Below are positions 37,937 to 49,198 of a stretch of 64,000 bases of DNA, one piece after another. The first letter of the stretch is position 1; each line of letters begins with the position of its first letter. The translations under genes were made by a program, and so were the position numbers. This DNA is from Cladobotryum mycophilum (taxonomy: Eukaryota > Ascomycota > Sordariomycetes > Hypocreales > Hypocreaceae), in the NCBI GenBank assembly GCA_036429605.1, contig JAVFKD010000004.1, positions 4,836,001 to 4,900,000 on the forward strand, in the 5' to 3' direction. The notes beneath the pieces were generated by a model. The model was given only the letters and a program-made list of their open reading frames with translations. It had not been told where the DNA came from and did no database searches.

Positions 37937-39220
37937 ATGTCCCTCTCAATACGTGCCCAGGCGGCTGAAAAGATAAGCCCAGATCTTCTAATATGGAAAG
38001 TTGTGTTGGATCTCTGGGATCCTGAGAGCAACCCATCAGGAATTCTTAGTCTGGGCGTCGCTGAAAATACCCTCATGCACGCGCCGCTGGCAAAACACAT
38101 TCGCGATCACCTCGACCTTCCGCACCCGTCTTTTACTTATGGAGATGGCCCCGGAGGATCTAGACGACTCAAAAATGCCATGTCTCGGTTCTTGAACAAG
38201 CATTTTAAGCCCGTTAAGTCCATCGAACCGGCACACATCTCCGTTACCAATGGTTGCAGTTCAGCCATTGAGCACCTGTCTTGGGCATTTGCGAACCCCG
38301 GAGAGGGATTCCTGTTGGGACAGCCATACTACGGAACTTTCCCCGCAGATGTCTCAGAGCGCCCCGGCGCCAAAGTGGTCCCTGTACCCTTCCATGATGT
38401 GGACCCCTTTGGCAACGAAGCTGTCGCTAAATATGAAGAAGCATTGCAAAGAGCAGAGGCAGAGGGAACGAAAATCGCGGGTCTCATTCTCTGCAACCCT
38501 CACAATCCACTGGGTCGGTGCTATCCACGCGAAGTCATCATCCAGTTGATGCAACTATGCCAGAAGCATGAGATCAACTTCATCAGCGACGAGATTTACG
38601 GCCTCTCTGTGTGGGAAAATACCATAGACACACACCCTCTCCCAGTGCCGTTTGACTCTTGTCTGAGCATCGACACCGCCGGCATCATTGACCCGTCGCG
38701 CGTCCACGTTATATGGGGCATGTCCAAGGACTTTGGAGCAAATGGAATCCGACTCGGGGCAATCATTTCGCAGGCAAACCCTTCTCTGCATGTCGCGCTA
38801 GTCCCCATCTATCTGTACAGCTCGCCGTCCTCAATCTCAGATCATGCCACGGCGAATATCCTGGAGGATGATGCCTGGGTCGAGTCATACATTGCAGAGA
38901 ACCAAAGGCTTCTTGCTAAGCACTACGGTTTGGTCGTGGCATGGGCCAATGAGCACGGCATAACGTACCGCCCTGGCGTCAATGCTGCCTTTTTCTTGTG
39001 GGTGGACCTCGGCAGCATTTACAAGGCACAGCATCCCAATATCGCTTCAACTGAAGTGAATAAGGCCATTGCGGAATCCTTGCTTGGTCACAAGATTTTC
39101 CTTGCATCTGGTGAGAATTTCGGTTCAGAGGAGCCGGGTTGGTTCAGGATTGTCTTTTCGCACCCAGAGGATTACCTTCAAGAAGGTCTTAGACGAGTGC
39201 TCACTGCCATACAAAGATGA
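37937..39220 (+). CDS. Class I/II PLP aminotransferase, ACC-synthase-like
   Basis: Intronless, 427 aa, close to the family length. It resembles the 1-aminocyclopropane-1-carboxylate synthase-like branch of fold-type I PLP enzymes found in many fungal metabolite clusters. Landmarks: SLGVAENTLMHAPL near the N-terminus, the Tyr-containing FTYGDGPGGSRRL, the substrate/PLP segment CNPHNPLGRCYP, the Asp of NFISDEIYGLSVW, the PLP-binding Lys in WGMSKDFGANGIRLG, and the carboxylate-binding Arg region GWFRIVFSHPED. All key residues are present and no stop interrupts it, unlike the PKS-NRPS and P450. The reaction could be transamination or elimination on an amino-acid substrate. It may have served the neighbouring cluster, by supplying or modifying the amino acid, but that is inference. 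The start ATG at 37937 follows a CT-rich leader. Confidence 0.9.
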   Translation: MSLSIRAQAAEKISPDLLIWKVVLDLWDPESNPSGILSLGVAENTLMHAPLAKHIRDHLDLPHPSFTYGDGPGGSRRLKNAMSRFLNKHFKPVKSIEPAHISVTNGCSSAIEHLSWAFANPGEGFLLGQPYYGTFPADVSERPGAKVVPVPFHDVDPFGNEAVAKYEEALQRAEAEGTKIAGLILCNPHNPLGRCYPREVIIQLMQLCQKHEINFISDEIYGLSVWENTIDTHPLPVPFDSCLSIDTAGIIDPSRVHVIWGMSKDFGANGIRLGAIISQANPSLHVALVPIYLYSSPSSISDHATANILEDDAWVESYIAENQRLLAKHYGLVVAWANEHGITYRPGVNAAFFLWVDLGSIYKAQHPNIASTEVNKAIAESLLGHKIFLASGENFGSEEPGWFRIVFSHPEDYLQEGLRRVLTAIQR

Positions 39221-39431
39221 GGCTATGACACGAAATCCCCGACGGCCTTTTGCTATTCAATAGAGCGCGTCAGGAACGGGATTCGAGTCAAGCATACCGA
39301 GTAGATAAGCAGCTTACTCCTACTAATCATCTTTAAGAACGATAGGCATTAAAATTCTGCGACACGGCATGTCTTTAGTGACATTCTCAAGCTTAGATAG
39401 GTACGCATGCATGGTAGATCTAATCAATCTC

Positions 39432-39988
39432 TTAGCCAGGCACACGTGTGGTTGAGACTGAGCATTGGTTCATCATCCAAATGGTCCCTCCCTTATCGTC
39501 CCTGAAACTTGACGTCTGCAACCTAAGATCGTTTATCCCCATGACTCTATTTCCGGACCGTAAATATCCGCGCCATATTTTCTTTTTGAAGCCGTCGGTG
39601 ACACCGTTGATATCAAGCATCTCCACGTATCAAGTCAACTGATCCACCGTCATCTTCTAAATCTTAGAAACTCAGCTTACATCGGCGGGTAGCAACATCT
39701 TGTCATTACCGCTCCCTGCTAGTAATGCACCATTCAAGGCGTTGTCTGTAATAAACAAGATTTTCTGGAACAGCATGTGGATTCCTCGAGAGTCAGAATG
39801 AGTCTCATACGTACCTTGCAGTCAGTTTGAAAAGATTCAAGGTGCTCACACAGGGTCAATATCTTCGGCCGAACTCGGGTCCGAGTGAAACTCACATCTC
39901 TCTTACCATGTTCCTGCGGTTCCAAAACTATCATTAGCAATAAATTTATACACTTGGGGTACGGTATTATGACATATAAGGGGGACAT
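39432..39988 (-). CDS. Possible three-exon small protein, uncharacterised
   Basis: Three open blocks join cleanly in phase 0: 39988-39815, 39764-39681 and 39620-39432. Introns are 50 nt (GTACGT donor) and 60 nt (GTAAGC donor), giving 148 aa. The middle exon codes for KILFITDNALNGALLAGSG and the last for INDLRLQTSSFRDDKGGTIWM. Both have weak counterparts in the small protein at 36318-36572 (LLFVND; TIDLKRVRLTDDKGDTI), so they may be distant relatives. The start is uncertain, since an internal Met follows a short hydrophobic stretch. No known domain was recognised. The call rests on splice signals and this weak resemblance only. Confidence 0.3.
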
Positions 39989-40065
39989 GCGTCACCTTAA
40001 TGGAATGAGGAGTGTGCGACATCTATCCTTGACTGATCTTATTTCAACGGCCACCTTCTTTCGAA

Positions 40066-41936
40066 ATGTTTATCGGTGTCCTAGTATCGAATTCGACTTT
40101 CCTGGATCCTTGGTTCCAATCCAAATACTACTGGATTGCTGCATTGCTACCATGCATTCCGATATTCACACACATAAACTCTCTTCTCCACTGCATTCTG
40201 TCACAGGTGATCAGGAACCAGACCAGACAGCCTCCACAGGTGCCCTACTATCTTCCAATTATTGGGAATGCTTTTGAGATGTTGTTTAATACCGAAAGAT
40301 TTCTAGTCAACCTACAGTGAGTTCACTGATATTTCGCGAAATACTAGCTCTAACCACCTTGTGTCGGTTGTTAAAGACGAAAGTTTGGACAAGTTCCGTT
40401 CCAGCTAAAATTGGGTCCTAAACGTCTATACTACGTCGCTCATGGGGATGAGATTCAAACGCTCTTTTCACGGCCGACCGAGCTTCTAGGTACACCTCAC
40501 CTCACGCCGCTACTCAAGTGCTTTGGCATGCCCAAGGAGGACATTAAACTCTTTGAAGATGACAAGTCTGGACACTCACCAACCCCCGCGCCCGGATTCG
40601 AGAACATGGATCCCAACAAGCGCGTGCATTATGGTCAGAGAATGGAGTTTGTCACATTCCTTCAAGGAAGCAATCTCGACATGATGACGAACAGCTACGC
40701 CAACAGGTTGTCTCAACTTCTACAGGTGGACGCCACGATCAACGATGACTGGACCGTTGTCCCAGATCTCTACGACTTCACGCGACGGCGACTATTACGA
40801 GCGTCTATAGAAACACTTTGTGGCGAGCATGTCTTCTCCCTCTGTCCCACGTTCGACGAAGACTTCTGGGCCTACGATAGCTCTATTCGGGCTCTTATAC
40901 AAGAAGCTCCTCGCTGGTGGGCCCCAAAAGCCTATGCATCTCGAGATAGAATGCACGAGAACCTAAAAGCGTGGCAGAAGTATGCTTCTGACAGATTCGA
41001 CTGGGAGATGGATGACAGCCATGTCGACTTTGAGCCGCTATTTGGCTCGCGCTTGATGCGAGCGATGCAACGCAGATACCGGGCGTCTGGCTTCTCGGAG
41101 ACGGGCAAGGCAGCCAATACTCTGGGTCTTTTAATCGCGTAAGTCAGCTCTGAAGATTTATGGCGTTCCTTTCCTCTAACATTTTAATCCATAGTTCCAA
41201 CGCAAATGAGATTCCCATCATCATCTGGGTTCTACTAGATATCATTTTATCACCAAATACCACCTCGCGCGTCCTGGTGGAGATCCAAGATGCCTTTGAT
41301 CCTGGATCGACCACACCAGACATTGCAACTCTGCTTTCTGGCCCATTGATGAGTTCTATATTCATGGAGACAATGCGTCTGCGATCTGCTGGGTCCATCG
41401 CTCGCATTTGTAAGGTTGACAAAATGCCATTCGGTCACTGGATCCTCCCAAAAGACTCCCTGGTCATGGCAGCACCCTAGCTCGGCGGCCGGGACGAAAC
41501 ATTTTGGAACGCGGGCCGTCGTTTACTGAACAGCCAGATGGAGCACCCTCTTAATACATTTTGGGCAGAGCGCTTCCTGTCATATCCGGACGACCCTAGT
41601 AGCGGCCCCGTTCGCAGGTCTGCGGTGGCAGACCTCGGCAGATTGGAAACACGAGAGCGCACACCAGCAGATGACAGACGGGCAACCGTAGTCACCAAGG
41701 GTTTGAGCAATCATTTCTTTCCCTTTGGTGGCGGTGTATCCATGTGTCCCGGTCGCACATTTGCCAGACACGAGATTATGACTGCTGTAGCTGTTGTTTT
41801 GCGGGTGTTCGAGATTGAACCTGTTGATGCTGTGCAGGCTGGGAAAACAAAAACTAGTGTGACAAGTTTTCCGTTTGGGTCACTTGGATTTGATCGAAAA
41901 GTTCCAGTTCGAATCAGGAGAAGGAAGCTTCTTTAA
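40066..41936 (+). pseudogene. Cytochrome P450 (CYP7/8-like) with an in-frame stop
   Basis: Membrane-anchored haem monooxygenase-type protein, 584 codons. Exons 40066-40316, 40377-41138 and 41195-41936; introns of 60 and 56 nt, each with a CTAAC-like branch site. N-terminal hydrophobic anchor, then the proline hinge PPQVPYYLPIIGN. I-helix region SNANEIPIIIW lacks the usual oxygen-binding AGxxT, as in CYP7/CYP8-like enzymes. K-helix ExxR is ETMR; the haem-binding loop FFPFGGGVSMCPGR is intact. An in-frame TAG at 41478-41480 (codon 433) lies between ExxR and the haem cysteine, so the product would lack the haem ligand. Both flanks of the stop are good P450 sequence in the same frame and no intron fits. 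Oxidative tailoring in the PKS-NRPS locus is a reasonable ancestral role. Confidence 0.85.
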
Positions 41937-43315
41937 ATCGCGTGCATCGACAATTCCCTAGTTGAAAAGGCAAGCGTTTCGCCCATGGGGGAGTTCATAT
42001 GCATACATTTCTAACCAAACGAGCTAAAAGAACAGCTACATTAGGGGGGTTGGCCATGGGGTGAAGATACCACGGTACTGCATCCTGTTTGTTGATGCGT
42101 TGTGATTTAATTGCATTGAGATACTTGGCGTTTTGGGCTTGATCTGGGAGAAGGGCAATGTATTTTAGGAAAGATTCATGAGCTTTCTTGTTCACGGAGC
42201 ATGGACAGTTTCAGGCAACATCCATCCAACGGCTGGCAGCTGACCCTGGTCGGAGTGAATGGAATCGCTTTCTCATATCTGTGATGTCTTATGGGTATCA
42301 TAGGCAAACAAAGGAGCCGGCTGGCTTAAGACAGGATCTTATAAGTCGCACCGGCAGTAACATGCCGATTCCGAAGTGATCCATCATGTACACGCATGGA
42401 AAATCCAGCTAAGATGGACAGCTATGAACCGAGTTGCCCTCCGGCATCAGCCGCTTCCATGGTAACACAACACACGCTTCCAAGGGTTATCTATCTACCT
42501 CCCTATTAGGGATTGACTATAACAAATCCTTTAAGGTCGCGACCGGCCATGGAGGCTCACGGCAAATAAGAATGAGGGAAATCCGACAGCAGGAAAAAAG
42601 GATCACCGTATCAATTGGTCAATGTTCCTATGACGCGGAGGCGTCAAGCAAGGCAGGATTCTGTGGCGCCTTGACCGAAATGTTTGGGCGGGACGCCTTA
42701 AATATTTACAGTGATAGATCCAATTGACTGAATGATGGAAGTTTCCTACTTTACTCAGGATCAACGTCAGATTATAAGATTGGTTCATGGCCAGACACGT
42801 CAGACGGGCGCCTCATGCATCAATTTACCAACGACTGCTCTGGTCCGGTCTCTGTTTACATGCCATGCATGATGTGAGGACTCTTCAAAAGCACACCACC
42901 CCCCAACCCCAACCATTCAGCTAGGGTTGTCTTCCCCGCTTCATGGATCTGCGCACCAAGCATCCTCAAAACGTATGGCAACCACGTCGTACAGAAGTTC
43001 GTGTTATCCAACTGCACTCTAGAAAAAAAAGTTTTAGATATATTTTCCCCACAGCAGTTATCAAAGAAGCACCGTTCTCGGAGTCTTCTAATGAGCCAGG
43101 GGCCGCGGCCTGCCCTGTTGGTGCGCGCAATGCAAACAACCAAGGCACCACTAACATGAACACAACAAACATGGGGTTCCATTTTCGAGTACATAATGTC
43201 AACACAACCCGGTTTGCAAAATGAAAGCCGTTCTCTAGTTCAACCATACCTCCTCACACTAAGCTAAGTCCCTCCAAGTCGTGAAGATTGGTTTTGAAGC
43301 CAAGTTCCCGCAACA
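41937..43315. other. Gene-free stretch between P450 and GGT
   Basis: About 1.4 kb. Frames at 42434-42727, 42856-43194 and 42943-43224 overlap on opposite strands and show no motif. The last 100 bp is the GGT leader. Nothing else is supported. Confidence 0.5.
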
Positions 43316-45083
43316 ATGGCTCGACTCTGCTTCACGTCGCTAGCCAAGCACATTGCTCTCTTTCTCGCAACACTACCGCTCAGCCATGGATCTCCTATAG
43401 CCTCATACTCTGATCTAAAACACATCCCCAAGCTCGGGGCTGTCGCTTCCGAAAGCAGTGTCTGCAGTAAGATTGGCATTCAGCTCCTCAAAGATGGCGG
43501 CAATGCTGTCGATGCCCTTGTCGGAACCGTCTTTTGTGTTGGCGTTATTGGCATGTACCATAGTGGTATTGGCGGCGGCGGATTCTTGCTTCTCAGATCC
43601 AGAAATGGGACATACGAGTTCGTCGACTTTAGAGAGACGGCTCCTGCGGCTGCATTTGAAGACATGTACAAAAACAATACGGCGGCCAGCATTCATGGCG
43701 GTCTCGCTAGGTATGCATTCTCAATCCGTTTGGTATCGACATTGTGTGAACTAAACCTTTGACAGCGGAGTACCTGGAGAACTCAGGGGAACTGAATACG
43801 TGCACAAGAAATACGGTGTCTTGCCTTGGAAACATGTTATTGAGCCCGCGGTCAAGGTCGCCCGCTACGGCTTCACCGTAACAGAGGATCTGATCAGGTA
43901 CATCAACAGCGCAAATCCCAACAACTTCCTCACGGATGATCCTGCATGGGCAATCGACTTTGCTCCTCATGGACGACTAGTCAAATTGGGCGAGACCATT
44001 ACGCGCAAGCGATACGCCGACACATTAGAAACCATCGCCGAACAAGGCGCAGATGCATTTTATACCGGTCCGATTGCCAATGCCACCATCAGGGCGCTGC
44101 GGGCGTCCAACGGGACAATGACGCTGCAAGATCTGAAGAATTATACAGTTGCCGTCAGGGAACCTGTCCACATCAACTACCGAGGGTACAAACTGACGAG
44201 CACGAATGCTCCGTCTGGCGGCGTGGTGGCTCTAAGTGCCCTTAACACCGTCAGCGGGTATGGAGGCTTCAACGACCCCAGGGAGGTAAACCTGTCGACC
44301 CATCGCCTTGATGAGGCAATTCGGTTCGCGTATGGACAGCGAACCGAACTTGGCGATCCGTCCTTTGTTGCTGGCATGGACAATTACACGCAGAATATGA
44401 TTCTTCCACAGACAGGCGCTACAATCCGGTCCAAGATTTCCGACTTCCACACGCAAGACGTATCATACTATGATCCCAAGGGACTGCAGTCCCTCGTCAC
44501 GCCAGGAACCTCGCACATCGTCACTGCCGATGCAAGCGGCATGGCTGTGTCCATGACAACCACAATCAATCTGCTTTTTGGATCAAGCCTCATCATCCCC
44601 GAGACGGGCGTGATTATGAACAACGAGATGAATGACTTTAGCATCCCAGGCGTCAACAACAGCTTCGGCTACATTCCCAGCCCTGCAAACTTCATCCGCC
44701 CTGGAAAGCGACCGCTCTCCTCGATTTCGCCCATTATTGCCGAGACGCCAGATGGGAAGCTGTACCTCGCCATCGGCTCAGCAGGAGGCAGTCGCATCAT
44801 CACGGCCAACATCCAGAACACCATCCATATTCTTGACGGGGGTCTTACCGTTTCAGAAGCTCTGGCACGTCCACGACTGCATGATCAACTGGTTCCGAAC
44901 CAGGTGGCGTTTGAGTATGCGTACGACAATACAACCGTTGCCTTCATGAAGGCTCTTGGACACAATGTCACTTGGGTGGCGCCCGGGTTGAGCACAGCAC
45001 AGGGGCTGAGATTGTTACCAAATGGTACGTTCGAGGCAGCTGGAGAGCCTAGGCAGAAGAGCTCCGGTGGATACGCAGTTTGA
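43316..45083 (+). CDS. Gamma-glutamyltranspeptidase, secreted or vacuolar
   Basis: Hydrolyses or transfers the gamma-glutamyl group of glutathione and its conjugates. Exons 43316-43710 and 43766-45083 (55-nt intron, GTATGC donor) give 570 aa, the normal length. N-terminal signal peptide of about 25 aa (LALFLATLPLSHGSPI-like). Landmarks: AVASESSVCSKIG, GGNAVDAL, GGGGFLLLR and the FRETAP substrate Arg in the large subunit; the autoprocessing/catalytic Thr is about residue 380 in PGTSHIVTAD; the small subunit follows with STINL-like TTTINLLFGS, NNEMNDFS, PGKRPLSS, and GSAGGSRI. Several NxT/NxS sites fit secretion. It is convergent with the oxidoreductase gene, 114 bp apart. All catalytic elements are intact. 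Extracellular versus vacuolar location cannot be settled from sequence. Confidence 0.95.
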
Positions 45084-45197
45084 GGTAGTGGGGATGGCAT
45101 GGTTACGTTTAGATATGACCAACGAATAACTGGTGTCGTTAAAATGCAAACTTTTTTCTCTGATGTTTATTTATTTATGTGAGGTGTAAATCCAACA

Positions 45198-46208
45198 TTA
45201 CTCTGCTGCAACATTGCTTCGCTTCTTGATGTCTTCCTCCCACTCGGTCAGAATGCTCATGATCTCCACAGAGTTCGCCCAGCTTGGTGACGGACGAGGT
45301 GCCTCCTTTGCTCCAGCAGCGACACACTCCTCCACTCTCTTGACCTGGTGGCCAAAAGCATCGAGCTCGGCTGGCACAACAATCTCTTCGGTAGCGCCGC
45401 CATAAGTTCTAAGCTCGATGATGTTGTCACCAGCAAGCGGCAGCCAAGGGTTAGTCTTGAAACGCAAGCGGGCCTTGTCGCCCTGGATGGCGAATGAGAA
45501 GTCGTTTCCGAAGCTATCGGTAGATTGGATGGTCGCCAGAACGCCGGCGTCGAAGCGAACGTTGAGGGCCGCATCGCGGACGTGGATGGATCCTTCGGTG
45601 GAGACGTTGCCCGTGCCGGTTACCTGGCGAGCTTTGAAGGCATCGGGACCGTACGCAGTCTCAATGATGAAGTGCAGCAGAGAGACGGGGTAGCAGCCGA
45701 GGTTGTAGATTGTACCCATTCCAAGTGGGTTGGCCTTCTTCCAGATGTTGGCGGCGTAGTATCCAGACACGCCCTTGATGTTGCCCAGAACACCAGACTT
45801 GACAATGGAAGCGAGCTTCTCCATCAGCGGGTGGGAAAGGTACATCAATCCCTCGAGGAAGAAAACATTGGCCTCCTTGACAGCCTCCATCATGGCATGA
45901 GAATCCTTCATCGTAGTCGCCAGCGACTTTTCCGACAGGATGGCCTTGCCCTTCTTTGCGGCAGCAATGACGGCGGGGGAGTGCATATGGCTGGGCAAGC
46001 CCACGTAGACGACATCGACGCTGGCATCGTCTAGCAAGGCATCGATGGTCTGATACTTGGTTCCAATGTTGTGCTTGGTAGCAAAGGCATTCAGACGCTC
46101 CTCATTTCGGCCAAAGACAGCAACGATGCTAGAGTTTTTGCTACCTTGAATGGCCCTGACGACGACGTCCGAGATGAAGCTCGTTCCGAGGATGCCCCAG
46201 CGTAACAT
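45198..46208 (-). CDS. Gfo/Idh/MocA-family NAD(P)-dependent oxidoreductase
   Basis: Single-exon gene, 336 aa, the typical family length. N-terminal Rossmann fold with glycine motif GILGTSFIS, acidic/loop region AVFGRNEERL, DVVYVGLPSHMHSP, and EKSLA in place of the usual EKP substrate-site motif. The C-terminal alpha/beta domain starts near residue 125 with FFLEGLMYLSHP, GSGY-like GVSGYYAANIW, and GTIYNLGCYPVS, where the His/Asp-type catalytic region lies. These enzymes oxidise or reduce sugars, dihydrodiols and related compounds in the cytosol; the closest type by eye is dihydrodiol/xylose dehydrogenase-like. The substrate cannot be given. Start chosen at the ATG directly before the Rossmann fold. 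It is convergent with GGT. No lesion. Confidence 0.9.
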   Translation of the reverse strand: MLRWGILGTSFISDVVVRAIQGSKNSSIVAVFGRNEERLNAFATKHNIGTKYQTIDALLDDASVDVVYVGLPSHMHSPAVIAAAKKGKAILSEKSLATTMKDSHAMMEAVKEANVFFLEGLMYLSHPLMEKLASIVKSGVLGNIKGVSGYYAANIWKKANPLGMGTIYNLGCYPVSLLHFIIETAYGPDAFKARQVTGTGNVSTEGSIHVRDAALNVRFDAGVLATIQSTDSFGNDFSFAIQGDKARLRFKTNPWLPLAGDNIIELRTYGGATEEIVVPAELDAFGHQVKRVEECVAAGAKEAPRPSPSWANSVEIMSILTEWEEDIKKRSNVAAE

Positions 46209-46826
46209 GATGAATTAAGGCTTTGATGTCTATATGTCAGATGTGAATGACTGCGTGAGATGTTGTTATACTGGAATTGATGCTTAAGAAGACTCGAGAG
46301 GGTCTCAAATAGTCAAGGGCTTTTTTTTCTTTCTCACGAACCACAGCTTGGCTTCATTTTTTTCCTGCTTTCAACCGGATTAGACCGACGGGAACCGCCG
46401 GGTGGGATGGGGACGTTGCGCCGGAACATCTCCCGAGTCGAGGAAAATTCACGGAGGTACAAGGTTCTCACCTGTTGGTCTGATGGCTTACGAGGTACCT
46501 CCATGAATCCCCAATCCCCAATCCCCAATCCCCAACCCCCCACGCGGAGATTTTTTTTATAACGCAAATGAATTGAATGCAACTTCATATGTGGGTGGAG
46601 TTGATGTTTCACCGAGTTGGAACCTCGAGGCTAATGAAAGAGTCTATTAATGAGTGAATATAGAAAATCGGCATGATTCATCTCGCCGAATGGCCCACAC
46701 CATCGTCTATGGTAAGACGTGGACAGTTCATGTTGTCAAACCATCACAAGGTTCTATCCAAGATGTACAAATAAATGAATATGATGATGATGAGAAAGAA
46801 AGAAAAACATATGCAAATGAAAATCT
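46209..46826. other. Intergenic stretch with a heptamer repeat
   Basis: Holds the promoter of the oxidoreductase gene and the 3' flank of the anoctamin gene. A T-run at about 46321 and the heptamer repeat 46506-46541 are the only features; frames here are low-complexity. Confidence 0.5.
46506..46541. repeat. Tandem heptamer AATCCCC
   Basis: Four AATCCCC units plus a degenerate fifth, in the promoter of the Gfo/Idh/MocA gene. It is not the fungal telomere unit (TTAGGG). Confidence 0.9.
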
Positions 46827-49198
46827 CTACGCTTTCTTCTTGGCATTCCCATGCGACTCCTCCCACTCCTTCGCCAGTGTCATCAACCTCGTCCCCTCTA
46901 TCGCACTCATCCCGTCCTCAAGCTGCTTCGTCCAAAACTTCTCGCTGCCCGTCACCAGGACCGACTTTCGACGCTCTCTCTCTTCGATATTTAGCCCAAC
47001 CCCAAGGCGCTTATCGGCCTCGACCTCTTCCAGGATAGCCAATCTCCTAGCATAACGCTGGTGCCTCTCCTTGCTAATCTGCTCGGATCCGAGACGCTGA
47101 AAGATGGCTCGGGTCAGGTTGGCAATCAGCAAAAGAATATGCTCACTGATGAAAATGGTGATTGGTAGCGTCGTCCAGCTCCTCCCACTAATGATGCCGT
47201 CCGCACCGAACAAATGAACAATCGACGCCGAGGAAATGCTCCCTAGCCATACCAGTATCTGCAGAGACACGGTCCACGGTCCGATGCCTTCTGACCGGGA
47301 CGGCGCCGGCCTCTGAAACTCGATGCAAATCTTGGCAAAGTCGGATCGCAGCTCGATCCAGTTGTTTATCAAGAAACCCAAGGGAATCAACGGCCAAACC
47401 GGCGAAAAGAGAGCGAGATAGCCAAATTGGAGGACCAGCTCCGCATAATCCTCCTGGACGTTGTACTCCTCCAGCGTCGCCTGATTGCGGCACGATGCCA
47501 GGAATTCCGCCTCGTTTTCATCGTCGCTGACAATGGACAGGAGCATGGTGTCCCTCGAGTATGTGCGTCGAAACTCGCGGTACCAGCCGCTCATCTTGTG
47601 CTTTATGAGAGGAAGGATGTTCTCTTCGAAGAAACTCGAGAGCTGCCCAGTTACAGTCAGGGCGATGACTTCGTTGCGCAGCCGACCTGCGTCCAGGTGG
47701 AATGACTGCGTGGTCAATCTCCTGCCCAGGCTCGGCATAAATCGTAGTAACGTGCTTTCTAACCAAGGGAAAATGTCGTTGCCAAAGGGAATGTAGACAA
47801 ACGCGGTAAGTAGAATGGGTAAGTAGTTGGTAATGATGTTGAGAACGAAAATCTTTTGCGTCAGCGACATTTCGTGGTTGTCTGCGGTTCGATGATTCTC
47901 GAATGCGGTGAGCCATCTCGCAACCCCTTCCAGAGACGCACTGATGTATGGCAATCCGACAGCGAGTACAATCGTGGGTAAGTATTCCTAAAGTATACCA
48001 TTAGCATTTTACTGCTAGACCAATTCAAGACGGGAGGATCACTTACAAGATACGACTGATACGGTCCCTCATACGAGTCCGATATCAACACCTCGATAGC
48101 AAACACGGAGCTGATTATGATGCCCAAGGCCACTGCGGCAAAGATCATAAAGGGAATCTGGAGGAGCTGTCGCGCAATCGACTTCCACTTAGGAAAGTAG
48201 TGTATAGTGCGATCAAATCGGTCGATGATTTTCTTTTCCCACTGGAACTCGGGCCTGTTGACCTTTGTCTTGTTGACTCCCTTTACGTCCCAGCGGATGC
48301 TCAAGTCCACCTCCCGGATCTTCCAGTATTCCAGGAAGACGGTACACCATACAACCGTTAGGATTGCATAGACTAGAGAGTACTGGGGTAGCCACAGCCA
48401 AGCCATGATTCCAGTCACAGCGGGGAAAGCAAGGAAAACAAGATAAGTCTGAATAAAGGCAAAATAGAAAGCGACCTATCTTCACGTCAGCACCGCAACA
48501 CCACAAGAGTCTAATATTGAGCTCACTTTTGATCCGAATAAATTTCTAATCTGGTCAAGGTCTTTATCAGTGATGAATATGCGCTTGCTCAGATGACGGA
48601 GCAATTCCTGATTGACTCTCTCATTATGCAGCGGGAATATGCTCTTGACATTCTGCCACTTGCCCAGCTCAGGCGTGATGCCAGCGCCTCCCATGTCTTG
48701 TGGCCAATAAACAAGGTGGTACATGCTCAAGATGTCTTCGGCCTCGAACGCCGCAGACACAACAGTGTCCTTGTTGCCTTCTGGGCGGGCCTGTGTGATT
48801 CCATATAGCCAGTCTCTTACTCTTCACCATGATCCAGTCAATATGCAAAGCACTTGTACAAAGATGATACTGCAGGGGTACAAACCTTGACTTGTATACC
48901 CTATTCCCTAGGAGGTGCCGGGAGGCCTTGACAAAAACCAGAATTGTCTGTTCAAATCCCGGTCGCACCTCTGTGTGAAGACCAGCAGCCTCTAGGTTCT
49001 GAAGCAGGGCATTGAATTCCTCAGTCGCCGCCTCGAAATCTACGTACACTAATATTAGGGGGGCTTGTCTCCGTAACTTGCTGTGGGGTTGGTCGCACCA
49101 GTATTGCCAAAGTCATAGACCACGACATACTTGTCATTGTACGTCTGATTATCCGCCGCCTTGATTAATGAGGCCATCCCACCAGGCGTATCGACCAT
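46827..49198 (-). CDS. Anoctamin/Ist2-like multispanning membrane protein
   Basis: TMEM16/anoctamin family, related to yeast Ist2, which tethers ER to plasma membrane; fungal relatives include lipid scramblases. Exons 49198-49099, 49048-48886, 48821-48527, 48475-48047 and 47987-46827; introns of 50, 64, 51 and 59 nt. The joined frame is 2,148 nt, 715 aa. Landmarks: YVVVYDF near the start, the cytoplasmic YHLVYWPQDMGGAGITPELGKW and SIFPLHNERVN segment, then LFGSKVAFYFAFIQTYLVF opening the membrane domain with about eight hydrophobic helices. Acidic EDYAELVLQFGYLALFS is the conserved Ca2+-site helix region. The C-terminus is charged and short (ends HGNAKKKA), without the long basic tail of yeast Ist2. 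The first Met is uncertain: 49198 and 49177 are both in frame, and an upstream ATG at 49384 adds a basic stretch. Confidence 0.9.

Noticed and set aside
46506..46541. Interstitial telomere repeat
   Set aside because: The unit is AATCCCC, not the fungal TTAGGG/CCCTAA.
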